The notes: generated from the letters alone by a model not told the origin. DNA of 64,000 bases from Peromyscus leucopus (GCF_004664715.2 NC_051068.1:10470298-10534297); one strand, 5' to 3'. Numbered from the stretch's first letter, positions 49,107 through 61,485 are shown. Translations and numbers: made by a program.

Positions 49107-50255
49107 GAAGGAGCTAGAGTGAGGGGTCTAACCTACGAACAAGAAACAAATGTGATCAATTACTGCAAGTGTGACGCTCACAGATACCTTATCTTATGGC
49201 TCCTTTAAATAAAAGTCTGATTGTTACCAAATGTGTCTAAAAAGCACGGAAGAAAAACACATTCATGAGGGAGAGCGCAGAGGGGTGAAAGGAAACACAG
49301 CTTTATATTGATGTCAAACAAAACAAATCCCCCAAACCCACGCCATTCTCTTTCTAGAGAAGTGGTTGACAATGGCCTTCACTGAGCAGGCAGTAAAGTG
49401 GCTCAATGTTTGAAAAGATAACACCCCAATATGACTTGGGGCGGGGGAGGGAGGTCCAAACAGGAAATAACCACTGGTGTTTTTGCAGTCATTCTGAGAC
49501 GTTTGTTTCACGTAATTAATTTACTCAAATATTTTACAAAAAGGAAGTCCACTTTTGATGTGATTACAGAAACAGGGTCTGGTGACAGTAGGCACAACGA
49601 CTCTCCTAACCTTTGAATGGACCAAGAGGCCCATTTTACAGCCTTATCTTCATGGGTGTCTCCACATGTACGGTATTTCCTTGTCCTATGAAATACACAA
49701 AACTAGTCATTACATTTTAGTGGCATTCATCTTAACAGGATTGCTTTGTGCCCAAGGAAACGTGTGGGACTTTTTTAGTCATGTCAAGTAGAGAGGGAAC
49801 GTCAGGGTTAAAGCTGTGAGGGGACCCGAGGGCTGGCAGACCTGGACTTCATATTCCCCCAATTCCCCATAAGTGCAGTAGAATTAACACTATCCCTTTC
49901 TTGGAGACCCTGGGTCAGTAGGTGTTACAGGATTACGTTATGAGGTGTGACTGTGGAGCAGAAAGACTGTTTTTCACACTCCACCCACAGAAAGAGCCTC
50001 TTTTGACTTCGGTGGGTAAAACAGTAAGTATCCTCACAGCACTTGCCTCTGGCGCTTGCACACATGTGTGCACACACAGAAGGAGCCTATCCTCTTCCCC
50101 CTTGCCCTCCACTGTCAGGAACCTGGGGAGTGGCAGAGAGAGGGCTGGTTTTCCAGGCTAGCAGCCACTTCTTCAAGCTCGGTGTCTTGCCAGGAAGGGG
50201 CCCTGAGGAAAGCAGAGACCCAATCCACTTCCCGAGGGTTGCTGCCTTGTCATCT

Positions 50256-50375
50256 TTTTACCCTCCCCACATTTTCCCACTGAGGTTCTAGCCTGTTTTA
50301 CCCTCCCCACATTTTCCCACTGAGGTTCTAGGCTGTTTTACCCTCCCCACATTTTCCCACTGAGGTTCTAGCTTG
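50256..50375 (+). repeat. Minisatellite: three tandem 40-bp units
   Basis: The unit starts TTTTACCCTCCCCACATTTT and ends CTGAGGTTCTAG plus a variable 4-5 bases. Copies begin at 50256, 50296 and 50336 and differ only at one or two bases near their ends (GCCTG, GGCTG, GCTTG). The period is exactly 40, which suggests recent duplication. Confidence 0.95.
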
Positions 50376-51181
50376 CTGGAATCAGAGGCAGGCCCAGCAT
50401 GGTAGACTGTGCCAGTGGGCTGTTTTGCACATAATTCGCAGCATGTTTAGCTGGTGGGCTTGTCGTGACTGACAACTCGTATTTATGGAGTATTTATGTG
50501 ATGCATTGGGTAGTTCCCTTCTCTGAGCTGGTGCTCTTACATTCCCAGGGGCCTGCCCCCAACCCGGGGTTTCTAATTGAAATTTCTGTCTTGTAAAATG
50601 GATATACTTAAATTTACTTGAGTTTCGGAAAGAGAAGATCGAACTATAGCTGAAACAGAATCCTCTATGGGACATTTCCATCCGTTTAGAAGGTTGAGAA
50701 CTTGGTGGTGACATTTTTTCGTTGTTTCTACCTCTAACTTGTTTTTGTCTTTTGATTGTGGTTAATATGATTATGAATGAAACACAGGCTCATAGTAAAA
50801 TTCAAATACCACATAAGTAGGTCTTCCTTGACCTTTAGATACTCCACATTACTCCTTGGCTTCAACGATTCCTTGCATATAATTCTAGAAAGTTTATGTG
50901 AAACTATGTGTACACACATAAACACATTATAGGCTTATAGACAGAAGTCTCTTTCTTGTAAATATCTACCTACATTTTCATAAACCTGCTTGACTTTTGC
51001 AATAGTATTTCAGAGATCTATTTCTTCTGTTTAATTTGTTCATTTAAACATTTATTTAATTATGTAAACACATAACCCCATCATCCATTATACCTATCTG
51101 GCTCAGAGGCACATATAATCGGTGTTTTTATTATGTATCTTTCTAGACACATGTGTTTTGTTAATTTATACAAATCCATGT

Positions 51182-51378
51182 TGCTTTTCTCTTTTCTTTT
51201 TTCTTTTTTTTTTTTTTTGTTTTTGGAGACAGGGTTTCTCTGTGTAGCTTTGCGCCTTTCCTGGAACTCACTTGGTAGCCCAGGCTGACCTCGGACTCAC
51301 AAAGATCCGCCAGGCTCTGCCTCCCGAGTGCTGGGATTAAAGGCGTGTGCCACCACCGCCCGGTGCTTTTCTCTTTTC
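51182..51378 (-). mobile_element. Young B1 SINE with target-site duplication
   Basis: A full-length antisense B1: T-rich tail, GGAGACAGGGTTTCTCTGTG, TAGCTTTGCGCCTTTCCTGG, AACTCACTTGGTAGCCCAGG, AAAGATCCGCCAGGCTCTGC, GTGCTGGGATTAAAGGCGTG and CCACCACCGCCCGG. It is flanked by an identical 15-bp direct repeat, TGCTTTTCTCTTTTC, at 51182-51196 and 51364-51378. Intact CpGs and perfect duplications mean a recent insertion. The TTTGCGCCTTTCC body variant is, from memory, the cricetid form. Confidence 0.97.
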
Positions 51379-53229
51379 AAGCTAATAGCATATACTAAGC
51401 AAACAGTTTTTGAGCTTGCTTTTTTGCCCACTTAGTTTTTTTGAGGTCATCCTATGGCCGTATGTAAAGGACTTCTTTTTGTTGATTGCATATTATTCTA
51501 CTGAATAGATGTACTATTCTATAACTACTCCTCTGTGGTTAAACATTTGGGTTGTTTTTAGTGTTATTCTCCTTTGCAATTTCAATAATGCTAAATGAGT
51601 AACTAAGGATACATTTCTAATTATTTCATGATTTGCTGATTTTCTCTGGCAATACTAACCAATTGTCTACAGAGCAGCAAATGTGTTTTTCTCTTCCTAT
51701 GTACCAGAATGATGCATAAATAAACCATTTTCTTTCTTCCAGTCCTGGGTGAAAAGTAGTGCTTCACTGCATTTTAATTACATTTCTCTTATTTATGACA
51801 CTAGGGTTGTTTGTTATTTTCCCCCATACTTAAGGGCCACTCATATATTCCTCAGGCGGGGATTTAAGCAGGTATTTTCTTCCCTTGTTCACATATCTTT
51901 GCTTCCAATACCTAGTTATGACAAAAACAAGACTAAATTTCCATTCTGCAGTTACTGGCCAGATGGGCATTTTAATTAATTCAACACAGCTCTTATTATA
52001 GTATGTAAGGCTGACCTCTTATATCATTTGGACCCTGCCAACTTCGGGTTATGATGAGCATTGTAAGTTGGAATGCAGGAGCATTTCCAGAAAGAAGAGT
52101 CCATGAAAGGGGAGATAATGTTGCATTTAATTTTATGAAGAGACCACACCATTCATGACTTCTGAAAAACCATGCAGTTCCCTAAGCAAACAGAGCAGAA
52201 ACAGTTCTACAGGCTGTCCGAGGGAGGAGGCAAGCGGGTGTCACAAGGCCTCCCGGACAAGCACGCCCCGCTTTTTACTAGCTTCGTGCAGCTTCGTGCT
52301 AACATATAAGCCTCGCATTTTTTTTTCTCTTTCCCAAAGAATGGAAAACACTGAACCTTCACAGAGTGATGGCAGTCTTGCTTCACTAAAACCTTCGCCA
52401 CCCTCTACATGAGCCATTGCCTTCTTTAAACGGGGTCGGAGTGAGTGGGTCGGCCCATCTTTGCAGGGCTTTTTAACCTTTCAAAGTAGGGGGGGTAAAA
52501 ATAAAAGTTCTTCACCTGTGTTAGCACTTTTGGATAATTGATTTTTACTGTTTTCACCCGGGTAGGTTCTAGATAGCATGAGGTAATACACGTGTGCCCC
52601 TTTCAGGCAGGGTTTTGCATGATTATAGTGTTGTTGTGTCCAACACTTTGAGGCATTTATTCCTATTTGTATTTTACATTGGCTGGGCAAACTGCTTATT
52701 TTGTCTGCCTAAGGCTTAAGGACTTTAGCCAGCACACTGGAATGGCTGGCCTAACATGCATGTACAAAAGTGGAATTGGGGAGATTAACTTGTATTTGCC
52801 TTGCATCAGGTCTCCTGGTAATGAGGGATGCAGGGGCACAGAATTAATCTCTCTCAATTTGTGGCTCTCAGGGGTGTTGCCTGGTTTTAGAGAGCTTGGG
52901 TTTAAAAGTCTCTTGCCAAGGAGATTTGCTGCCCCAGAATGCTGCTGATTGCTCACTGTTGGGATGGGCAGCTGATTTCATACTCACAGCAGGAGTGGGG
53001 AAGACTTTTCATTGCAGGTGAAGTGAGTCAACAGCAAAGTTGGCCTCAGAAGGTAAAATGGAAAAATTGGGGCCAAACTTTGTCAGGCACAATGCCTTCT
53101 TCTCTTATCTGTGAAATCCCTATTTTTGCAAAAACTCACAAAAGCTTTCAAACCACTTTCTGAACACACAGGAAACTGCCTTTTATTTATATTTGCAGTG
53201 TGGTAGGACAGCCCTGCTGCCGGGAAGGT

Positions 53230-53450
53230 GTAAGTCAAGTTGATATAATTTGGATTGATTTGCTTTTAAAAGCTCTGTGATGACAGTGCGATTAATGCCC
53301 CAATGCAGGTCCCTCACAACTGGATTAATGCACTTAACAAACAATTTGACCGTGGAATTTATTTCTATGGCATTCACATTTACTGTTAAATGCACTTATT
53401 CCCCAGCAGCCATATTAATCCCATCATGATGTGCAGCAGTTGTGGTGAGA
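53230..53450. promoter_or_regulatory. Candidate conserved non-coding block with homeodomain sites
   Basis: Repeat-free sequence with ATTAATG at 53291 and 53324, ATTAATC at 53414, and OTX/PITX-type GGATTA (53322-53327) and TAATCC (53417-53422) on opposite strands. The motif spacing and absence of repeat decay suggest a developmental enhancer. Inference only. Confidence 0.27.
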
Positions 53451-53784
53451 TAAACTCTGGGGGGACCTCTGCATTCCACCGGGATTCTAGATTCTCCCTT
53501 CTTGCTCACTAATTTTCATTGTGTGGCAGATCAGTAGTCAAACCAATGTGATGTACACCCCAGATGTATTGCTCTCTTTCCTCTGATCCTTTAATATAGG
53601 CAGAGGGCCAATAATAGAAGAAAAGGTTGAAGCCAGAAGCCAAGATCCCAGCACACCCAGATCTGCATATGTGCTACTCAAATTTTAGGGTATGACTTTA
53701 GCCATTCACAAAGTTATGGTTTTTATTTTAGAGACCTCATCCTGGCTAAATTCTAGATTGCACTGAGTGAATGCTTCTTTAAAA

Positions 53785-54003
53785 TTTTTTTTAAAAGATA
53801 TATTTTTGTTTTATGTGAGTGTCTTGCCCACATGTATATGCCCTGTGGGCATGCTGTACCCCCACCATCCAGGAGAGGGCGTCAGATCTCCCAGAAATGG
53901 AGTTACAGACAGTTGTTAACCACTGTGTGGGTACTGGGAGCCAAACATGGGTCGTCCAGAAAAGCAGTGAGTGCCCTTGCCTACTGAGCCATCTTTCCTG
54001 TCC
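53785..54003 (-). mobile_element. B3/B2-family SINE (antisense)
   Basis: TTTTGTTTTATGTGAGTGTC, TTGCCCACATGTATATGCCC, GGAGAGGGCGTCAGATCTCC, ATGGAGTTACAGACAGTTGT, GGTACTGGGAGCCAAACATG and CTACTGAGCCATCTTTCCTG follow antisense B3 from tail to head. Confidence 0.88.
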
Positions 54004-54039
54004 AAGTAGTTTCAAATGATAACAGCTGTTTAACTTCAT

Positions 54040-54172
54040 GTCTGTCAAAGAGTCCTCAGGATTCTTTCATTTACTGATGAGGAAGGAAAGGTTCAGGGAT
54101 GAAGGTCATTTGCTAGTAAGTCATAAACCAAAACAAAGCCTTGGTCTTTGGATTCCTGTATCAGGATCCTCA
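54040..54172 (-). mobile_element. MIR SINE remnant (antisense)
   Basis: TTCATTTACTGATGAGGAAG, GAAAGGTTCAGGGATGAAGG, TCATTTGCTAGTAAGTCATA and CTTGGTCTTTGGATTCCTG parallel antisense MIR (TTTTACAGATGAGGAAACTGAGG...GTCACACAGCTAGTAAGTGG...). Confidence 0.62.
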
Positions 54173-57009
54173 TGGAGACTCTTGGTTATAGGCCAAGAAA
54201 ATCCTGTCTCTGTCTTCTATCATTGGTAGAATTTGAGCAATGAATATTCCCGCCAGAAAAGAGAGTAATACTCAAAGGTTGATTAACTTTCTTTGAATTA
54301 TAGAGTAATTTAGCATTATTTGGAGGACATTCTGAAAGCATAGATAGCAGCAAATATTTCCTTGCTACATTATGACTTCTAGAACATTATGGCTGGGGTG
54401 ATAATTTTATACAAACTGAATGCATCTAGATATGTTATATGCATAAGGTGTAGTGTTGCATTTTATGCATCTTTAAAGAAATACACAATTATACCAAACT
54501 ACTGAACCACAAATATTCCTTAGGATAGCCCAAGACAGTTTATGTTGTTTACTTGTTCACAGCACAAGAGAAACACTAAACTATAATGAGAATTAACATT
54601 ATTTAAAATTTTTCAAGAAATTTCCAGTTTTAGGGAAAGCTAGAAAGTCAACTTGTTTTCAATTAGAAGAGGGATGATTAAAGTTTCTCTCTGGTCATTT
54701 CAAAGCAGAGCTTGCAAGCAGTGGGTCTGGAGGTGAAACACTCTCAGCAACTCAAGGATGGCAGTGTGAGATGCTAGAACAATTCACCCCTTTAACTTAC
54801 ACCCCAAAGGGCTCTTGAAATAAATATGCTCTGCAGAGTTGAATGCCTTATGGAGAAGTAAATCTGGAATCATTCACTCATAAAAGGTTTTGAAAACAAT
54901 TATAGAAATTTAGCTAGACTCTGATTTAAATTCCAATTAACAGCAATCCTGAGATGTGATTTTCTACCGATGTGGCTGCCCAGGGAGGTATTTCATAGAA
55001 TGTCCTCTGGACTGCAGCCCTCAGAGTTTCCTCTGAGTACAACATTCCTTTTTGAGTCCGGAGGAATTCACAGCCCTGGAGACAGAACCAGGAGACTCTG
55101 GCGTGCATGCAGTGGCCCTTCCTCCTTGGACCTGCACTGCCTGCTGAACTTTGCAAGCAGCTGCCAATGTTGTCAGCGCTGATCTGTCAGCGAGGATTTC
55201 CACTGGCCAAACTCTGAAGCCACTTCTGACATCTTCAACAAACTAATTGTTGTCTCCTGACTCTGTGAGTCCTCTGAAGTCCCAACGAGTTAGTGTCTTC
55301 TCAAGAGACGAGAAAAAGGACTCAGAAAATCAATTTATCGGGCTATTAGGCATTGTCATCAGCCAAAACAAAACCTTGCTAAAGACAGGAGGAAAAGTGG
55401 AAGAAATAGGTCCCTGAGAAAAGGCTACATGACATCCATCTTCTGATTGTTCCCTTTCTTTGCCCGTTTTCATACCGCTTCCCTCTGTTAAAAGACACTT
55501 TATGACAAGCATTGTGATCTCTTTGGGACAGAGGGGAACCTCTTCTTTAGGACACAATCTGGGCAAGTTGTGAGTGACAGTGGGAAAGGGTCCAATTGCC
55601 ACTGAGGACACCAGGCAATAAATCATCCTACCCTGGCATCAGCTGGCTGGACCAATCCTACTTCCTGAGTAAGTACCAGGACCTAGAGGGGACAAAACCA
55701 CCATTGTCAGCTCCTAGCGGCCACATTCTCACTTCTGCTGAGATTTTTCAGCATCCTTGGGACTGTTAGCAGGGCATTGCACATTTGGAAGAAATTCCTA
55801 AATAAATTCCCCAGGAGAGGAAGAGAGCACAGAGTCACATCATTCTTGCACTAGTCAGTTCAGAGTAGTAGTTCATGAGGGGGATCTTCTTCAGAAACGG
55901 CTCCCATTTCTTTCTTAACAGTTTAAAATATAGAGTTGTCTTCACAACCAACTTTGTGAAAACAATCTATAATGAATTAAATACACGTTTTGTAGATAAT
56001 TTGGGAGATAGATTGCTGTAATGATTTCATAACCTGATAGGATTAGGGACTTTTCAAATTGTGCCCTTTTCTTTGCAATAATTAAGTAATTAGATATGCT
56101 ATTACTGTTTGTAAAATGTTGCTAGGGATAAGCTGATGCCAAGTTATTTTAGGTAGAGATAAAAACCACTCAAGAATTCCCAAGAGGGCAGTCCTTCAAT
56201 GAATAATTAAAATTCACACAAAATAATTGTTCACTGCCATACAATTTTAAATTATCAATCAATGTAACTGTGGTTAATTGATGAACCATAAGAAATGATA
56301 GTATAAAGAAATGACTGAATCTGATATTTTTAGATAATCTAATAACTATGGAAATTATTTTAAAATTATTCTAAAAATATATACAGCTCATAGCTATAGG
56401 ATAGTGAACATATACTGCTTTCTATGGAGAAAACCTTTTCTCTAATGTCCCGAGTACAGGTTTGTTGCATATTTTTTATCAATGGAAAAGAGAATGCTTT
56501 AAATTAGGGAAGACTCAAGTAATACATCGTTAAAGCTGTGTTGAAAATGAGGATGTTTAATAGGATGAAAAAATTCCTTTGTTTGCCTTTTGCCTAAATA
56601 ACCCAAACAAGTGCAAAATATAGTCCATCACCTTGATCTGTCTCGTAAATATTTTTGGTAACTTATGGTGTCCATCTAATGTTGAGAAAGATCCAGTATT
56701 TGTCATTATTTTGGCAAAATACCTCGATAATTGACAGATTTTTAATGTTTTACCTGCCTGTTTCATGTAGACATGCTGCATATCTATATCTCTCAGCAAA
56801 AAATATATCCTTGCCCAAGTTACCTGTCAGGCTCTTTTATGATTATGAAGAATACCTTGCAAGGAGCTGATGGATTCCCCACTTTCTCTGTAAATCATCA
56901 TGAGCTGTCACATTGGAGCTGGAGTACTTTCATTACAGTAAAACACACACAATGCAGATGATGTGCCCCTTTCTGGTTTAGTCACACAAGGCTACGTGTA
57001 TTTTAATTG

Positions 57010-57560
57010 TGGAAAGCTGCATTGAGTGCAATGTTGTCCTTGCTTTTCCTCCTGGGGTAACAACCTGTGATTAACTGCCATCATTTAATATTGCTCGGTG
57101 GATGATAAAAAGAGGGCAGAAGGACACTGGCATTGTGAATTCATAGCCGAACGGTGACATCGACCAAATGAGATGATGGTGTACCAGTTTCCGTGACAGT
57201 TCTATCTCAGTTTATCATCTTAACTAAAAAATAATCCCATCTAACTTGAAATCCACAGCAGCTATGAGGAGAAAATAAATCCAAACTACAGCTCAGACTT
57301 GTAACCTAACAGCCATCATAAATAATCAGAGCCTATTTGAAGGTGGAAGATGGGACATTAGAAGCTATTTACACTACTAGAGTGATGCCATCCATCAGTC
57401 GCAGCAACCCGTAGATAAGGCTCCTGTGATGTCATGGTTATTTATGATGCGCATTGACAGTAAAGCTACTATGGAATTCTCTCCTCAGACAGCTTCATTC
57501 ATTTTTGTTTGTGATGCATTTTGTTGTTAAAGAAGCAATCAATAGCAAAATCGGGGTGAT
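57010..57560. promoter_or_regulatory. Candidate conserved non-coding block
   Basis: About 550 bases without repeat signature. They hold a GATA motif AGATAAGG (57413-57420), a CRE/ATF-like TGATGTCA (57427-57434), several TTAACT/TTAATT cores and intact CpGs (CTCGGTGG, CCGAACGGTGAC, CATCGACC, TTTCCGTGAC). The texture resembles deeply conserved enhancer DNA. No alignment was possible. Confidence 0.28.
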
Positions 57561-58124
57561 AAAAGTATTACTTGTTAAATATGTGAAAAATGTGCATGTT
57601 TGTGGGGATGTGGGACCAAAGATGAAGAACTAAAATTTCACTTGCGATATTTACATGTTCCAGACACAAGTACTCAGCAGATTCATTTCACACATCCGGG
57701 GCTGAAAGGCGATCCTCATGCCCTCCCTTTCCACCTGACTCTGTTAGAAAGCAGAATCAAATGTTTTGGGGTGCTGCCCCTCCATCCTCTCTCAGCTTAC
57801 ACTAGGTAATGTAAAACTGTAATTAGCTAAATCATGTGTGAAACAATAGATAGCCAGCGCTTCCTGGATGTCCCTGCTGTATAGGACAGGATTAGAGTGT
57901 GGTTTTTTATGTAAATTTCACATGTCTTCTTTGTCTCCCACCAGTAGCTCCCCTTCTGCACCACATCTGTATCACACATCTGTATCAGACAGCACTTTCC
58001 ATATTGCACTGGCCGTCATAAACCAGCTGCAGACCTTAAGATGAGATTCTGTGCTCAGTGGGTCTGAGGGAGAGCCTGAAACCCAGTGTTTTATTATTTG
58101 TTATGTTTTCAATTAAAATTCTTA

Positions 58125-58126
<2 letters not shown>

Positions 58127-58172
<46 letters not shown>
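58127..58172 (+). repeat. (TG)n microsatellite
   Basis: About 22 TG units at the edge of the antisense SINE that follows; probably its expanded CA-rich tail. Confidence 0.96.
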
Positions 58173-58174
<2 letters not shown>

Positions 58175-58326
58175 ATGTATGTGTGCATGTGCATGCCATG
58201 GTGTGTATGGGGAGGTCAGAGGACACCATGTGGTTATCAGTTCTTCCTTCTACACATGGGGCCTGGGGAGCAAACTCAGGCTTGATGGTAAGTATCGTTA
58301 CCCACTGAGCCATTTTGCTGGCCCCA
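58173..58326 (-). mobile_element. tRNA-derived rodent SINE (antisense)
   Basis: TACATGTATGTGTGCATGTG, GGGGAGGTCAGAGGACACCA, TGGTTATCAGTTCTTCCTTC, GGGAGCAAACTCAGGCTTGA and CCACTGAGCCATTTTGCTGG read as an antisense SINE ending in the tRNA-like head. Confidence 0.83.
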
Positions 58327-58349
58327 ATCCAACATTTTCAATAAATTCC

Positions 58350-58445
58350 CAGGTGAGGGCATAATGCTGGTCTAGGTGCCAGCAGCAAGACAGACGGATG
58401 TTAGATCCTGTCCTTGTCCTTTGAGTTTCCCGCTATAGCCAATGT
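58350..58445 (-). mobile_element. L2-like ancient LINE fragment
   Basis: TGGTCTAGGTGCCAGCAGCA, AGACAGACGGATGTTAGATC and CTGTCCTTGTCCTTTGAG resemble the 'TTCTAGGCACTGG...AACAAGACAGACA...CCCTGTCCTTGTGGAGC' phrase of antisense L2. Confidence 0.5.
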
Positions 58446-58649
58446 TTTCTTTTTTTTAATCCCTATCTCTGCAAGGTTATAATATAGTGACACATATAGA
58501 GATTGGACACGGTGGAGGTCTTGTGGCTATAGAGTGCAGCCCAATGAGGGAACACACATGTAAATGCACCCCTAAACATAAACACACCTCCTAAAAAGCC
58601 ATGAAAAGTTTTATTAATAAAATTGGCCTTAATTACATCAGTTGTCTAA

Positions 58650-59035
58650 GTTCCGATTGACAGCATTTTTATTCAGTGGGTATCTGTGAAGGGGCTGCCA
58701 TTCTAGGCACTCAGCGGGACACTCAGGGGACCGTACTCCACCAGCCCAGCTTTCCAGAGCTGGCAGTCTGGAATAAGCTGATTTAGAAACAAGCAGGCAA
58801 TTATGATTCAGGGTGATAATAGCTCCCCTCTGTAAGGAGGAGGTGCTAGAGGACCCAGTTCTGTTCATTGGGCATCCAGGGAACTTTGTGGAGAAGTGAA
58901 ATCTCAGCTGGTACCTGAAGAGTAAGTAGCAGTTGAGGGCAATAAGGCATAATGTGGAGGACCCAGCAGTAAGAACAGCTTGCCTGGGAGCACCGGATCA
59001 GGCACAATATAGTAGAAGGCACAGAATAGACACCC
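58650..59035 (-). mobile_element. L2-like ancient LINE fragment
   Basis: GTGGGTATCTGTGAAGGGGC, ATTCTAGGCACTCAGC, CAGAGCTGGCAGTCTGGAAT, AAACAAGCAGGCAATTATGA, AATCTCAGCTGGTACCTGAA and AACAGCTTGCCTGGG run in the order of the mammal-wide 'TTCTAGGCACT...GAGCTTACAGTCTAG...GAGCTGAGACCTGAA' repeat. It is diverged and the family is not certain. Confidence 0.52.
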
Positions 59036-59907
59036 AAGTAGCTCTGTGTGGTTGAGCACAAATACTCTCTGATTCTGTTATTACTAAATAAATGCTATGT
59101 GTTAAACATGTGCCTTGTGAGTACACAGTGTCTTTGAATTTTCATGCACTCTTAATAAGACAGAATAGGGTTTTGAAAATGTGTTTTCCTTTGGTAAACA
59201 GTATTGAAAATAGTCACAAAGGACAGATAAGCTGCCACGCAGGCCTGGTTGCTGATAGCATCTCTGCCTTCCTGTTTGGCCGAGTATAGACTACACTGGG
59301 CATTAGTCACCATGTGAAAAATACACTTTGACACAGAAACATCTTTTCACATCTGTGTAGAATCCTGGAGGTCAAGCACAGGGTAATGTTCCATTTTAAT
59401 AGAACTTTCCCACAAGGAGTGAATTCCCACTGCATAGCATGGGTAACTTCTGACAACAAAGTGTGGGCCAGGGCTCCACAGTGTGGAGTGATTCAAGATC
59501 AGGATGCTGCTAGTGAAAGAATGCATTCCCAGTTATGAGACAAGGCTTGCTTACTTCTAAGCTTGCACATATCAAGCAACTGGAAAGTAATTCCCAGGCA
59601 ATGGTAAGCCCCTAGGGGTTGGTACCGAGACCATCTATTATATTTTTTTTCTTATCAATAGTGACATTTTGAGATAAAATGATGGAAGTTGGCATTAATA
59701 TCAACTAGCATATTCTTGAAACTGACTAAAAGATATGTACTAGAGGTTATTGTTCAGCACACTGAAATCTCTAAGCTCAGGCTTTTAAATAATTGGTTGG
59801 AGTCTCCCTCTACTGTGAACTATAGAGTCACTCCAATTCAAGTGGAGACAATTCTGACAGTGACAGAGATCTTACCAAATCTCCTTCTGATTAAAGATGT
59901 ATATATT

Positions 59908-60108
59908 TGAATTGGAGAGATGGTACATCAATTAAGAGTATATACTAGGCCCTCAGAGGACTGAGTTCAGTTCTCAGCTCCATGTTGGGTGTCTTACAAC
60001 TGCTATAACTCCAGCTCTAGGGTATCCAAGGCCTCTGGAGTTTGAGAGAACATATACATACATGTGCATACCCCCACATACATATAATATACAATAAATC
60101 TTAAATTA
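59908..60108 (+). mobile_element. B3/B2-family SINE
   Basis: GAATTGGAGAGATGGTACAT, GAGGACTGAGTTCAGTTCTC, AACTGCTATAACTCCAGCTC, TCCAAGGCCTCTGGAG, a CATA-rich part and CAATAAATCTTAAATT tail follow sense B3 order. Confidence 0.85.
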
Positions 60109-61261
60109 TGTATGTGTTATATCCAGAGGTTAAAAATAACAGCAATATTCTATTATGTCTCTTATCCTACTCTAAGTTGTATGAATCAATATATTGGCTG
60201 ATTAAAATAATCTTTAAATTGAGCAGTGATCCTCCCATAGAGGTAGTTTTTTTCTTTTTCTTTCTTTGCTTTTTTTCAGTAGAGGTTAAATCTTACCCAG
60301 GAAAACAATCATGTGGGAAGACAGAACCATGTTCTGTTTCACTGAGATTACTGTGGTAATTTCCATCAGATTTTCTTCTGTGATACTGTATATCAAATAA
60401 TCATCCCATGGACCTTTGATTTCTAACGAAAAACGACTCCCTTAACTAGAATACTGTGTTTCTTTTAAGAATCTCTTATTAAACACATTTATTCTAGAGG
60501 TCATACTTAATCGTTTCCAAGAGCATTGCCAAGCTTGTAACAATAAATATTGGAGTTAATTTAAATGAGTCAAAGTTCATTCTCATTTAGCTGCGTCTAT
60601 TTCAGTAGATCACCTGTCCAGACATCCTCCTCTGTGCAGCAATAAACGGAAGTGGCTGGAAACCTCACACAAAACTTTTAAGGAAGAAGGGTGACATTTT
60701 AATGGATAATCTTTTAAAAGCATAAGATAAATGGCCAGCAATTGATGTGTATTAAACATGCATTTTATTTTAAACATTGAGTTATCTTGAGTTTTCCCAG
60801 ACTTAACATCATATGAGGTATAAAAATAGCATAACTTTTCATGTTTTCATTGTAGTGCTTTCAGACATTAAATATTTTCTCTCCAGGTCATAAGATGGTC
60901 CTTTGTGGTGAGCTTTTATTTGATGAGGAGAAACATTGCATTTATTAATATTTCTCACTTTTTATAGGAGGCTCTGCCTCTGACTTCATGTGGTCCCAGA
61001 AAGCTCCCTAGATTCTATTCAGGAAATGTTATTACAAGACTCTGTGTGATGTTTTTTGAAAAGCTGGCTTCCTGTGATTCACAGAGAGCAGTACATGATT
61101 TTGTTGCAATTTTGTGCGAAAAGGGTAAGGAGACCAGGTGGGCACAAGGACTATTACATAAAACGTGATCGTTAAACTCAGTACCACTGAAGATGAACTC
61201 AGGAAAAAAATCATTCTAAAATCTTACAAAACCAAGTGGAAACAAAGAAAGAAAATAAAAG

Positions 61262-61485
61262 AATAGAGGTGTGAAGAGGTGACTGGTTAACAGCTCTGGC
61301 TGCTCTCCAGCAGAGAGGGTTCAATTTCCAGCACCTATATGGGAGCTCCCAACCATCTGCAACTCCAGCCCCAGGGGATCCAGCACCTTCCTCTGTCCTC
61401 TGTTGGCACCAGGTCCTCATGGGTACACAGACATACATGCAGGCAGAACACTCTACATATTAAAAAGTATTCTAAAATGTGTTTT
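61262..61485 (+). mobile_element. B3/B2-family SINE
   Basis: AGAGGTGACTGGTTAACAGC, GCTGCTCTCCAGCAGAGAGG, TTCAATTTCCAGCACCTATA, CAACTCCAGCCCCAGGGGAT, CCAGCACCTTCCTCTGTCCT, GGGTACACAGACATACATGC and an A-rich tail. Confidence 0.86.

Noticed and set aside
50256..50375. CRISPR-like array
   Set aside because: The 40-base units are directly contiguous with no unique spacers, and the DNA is a rodent intron.
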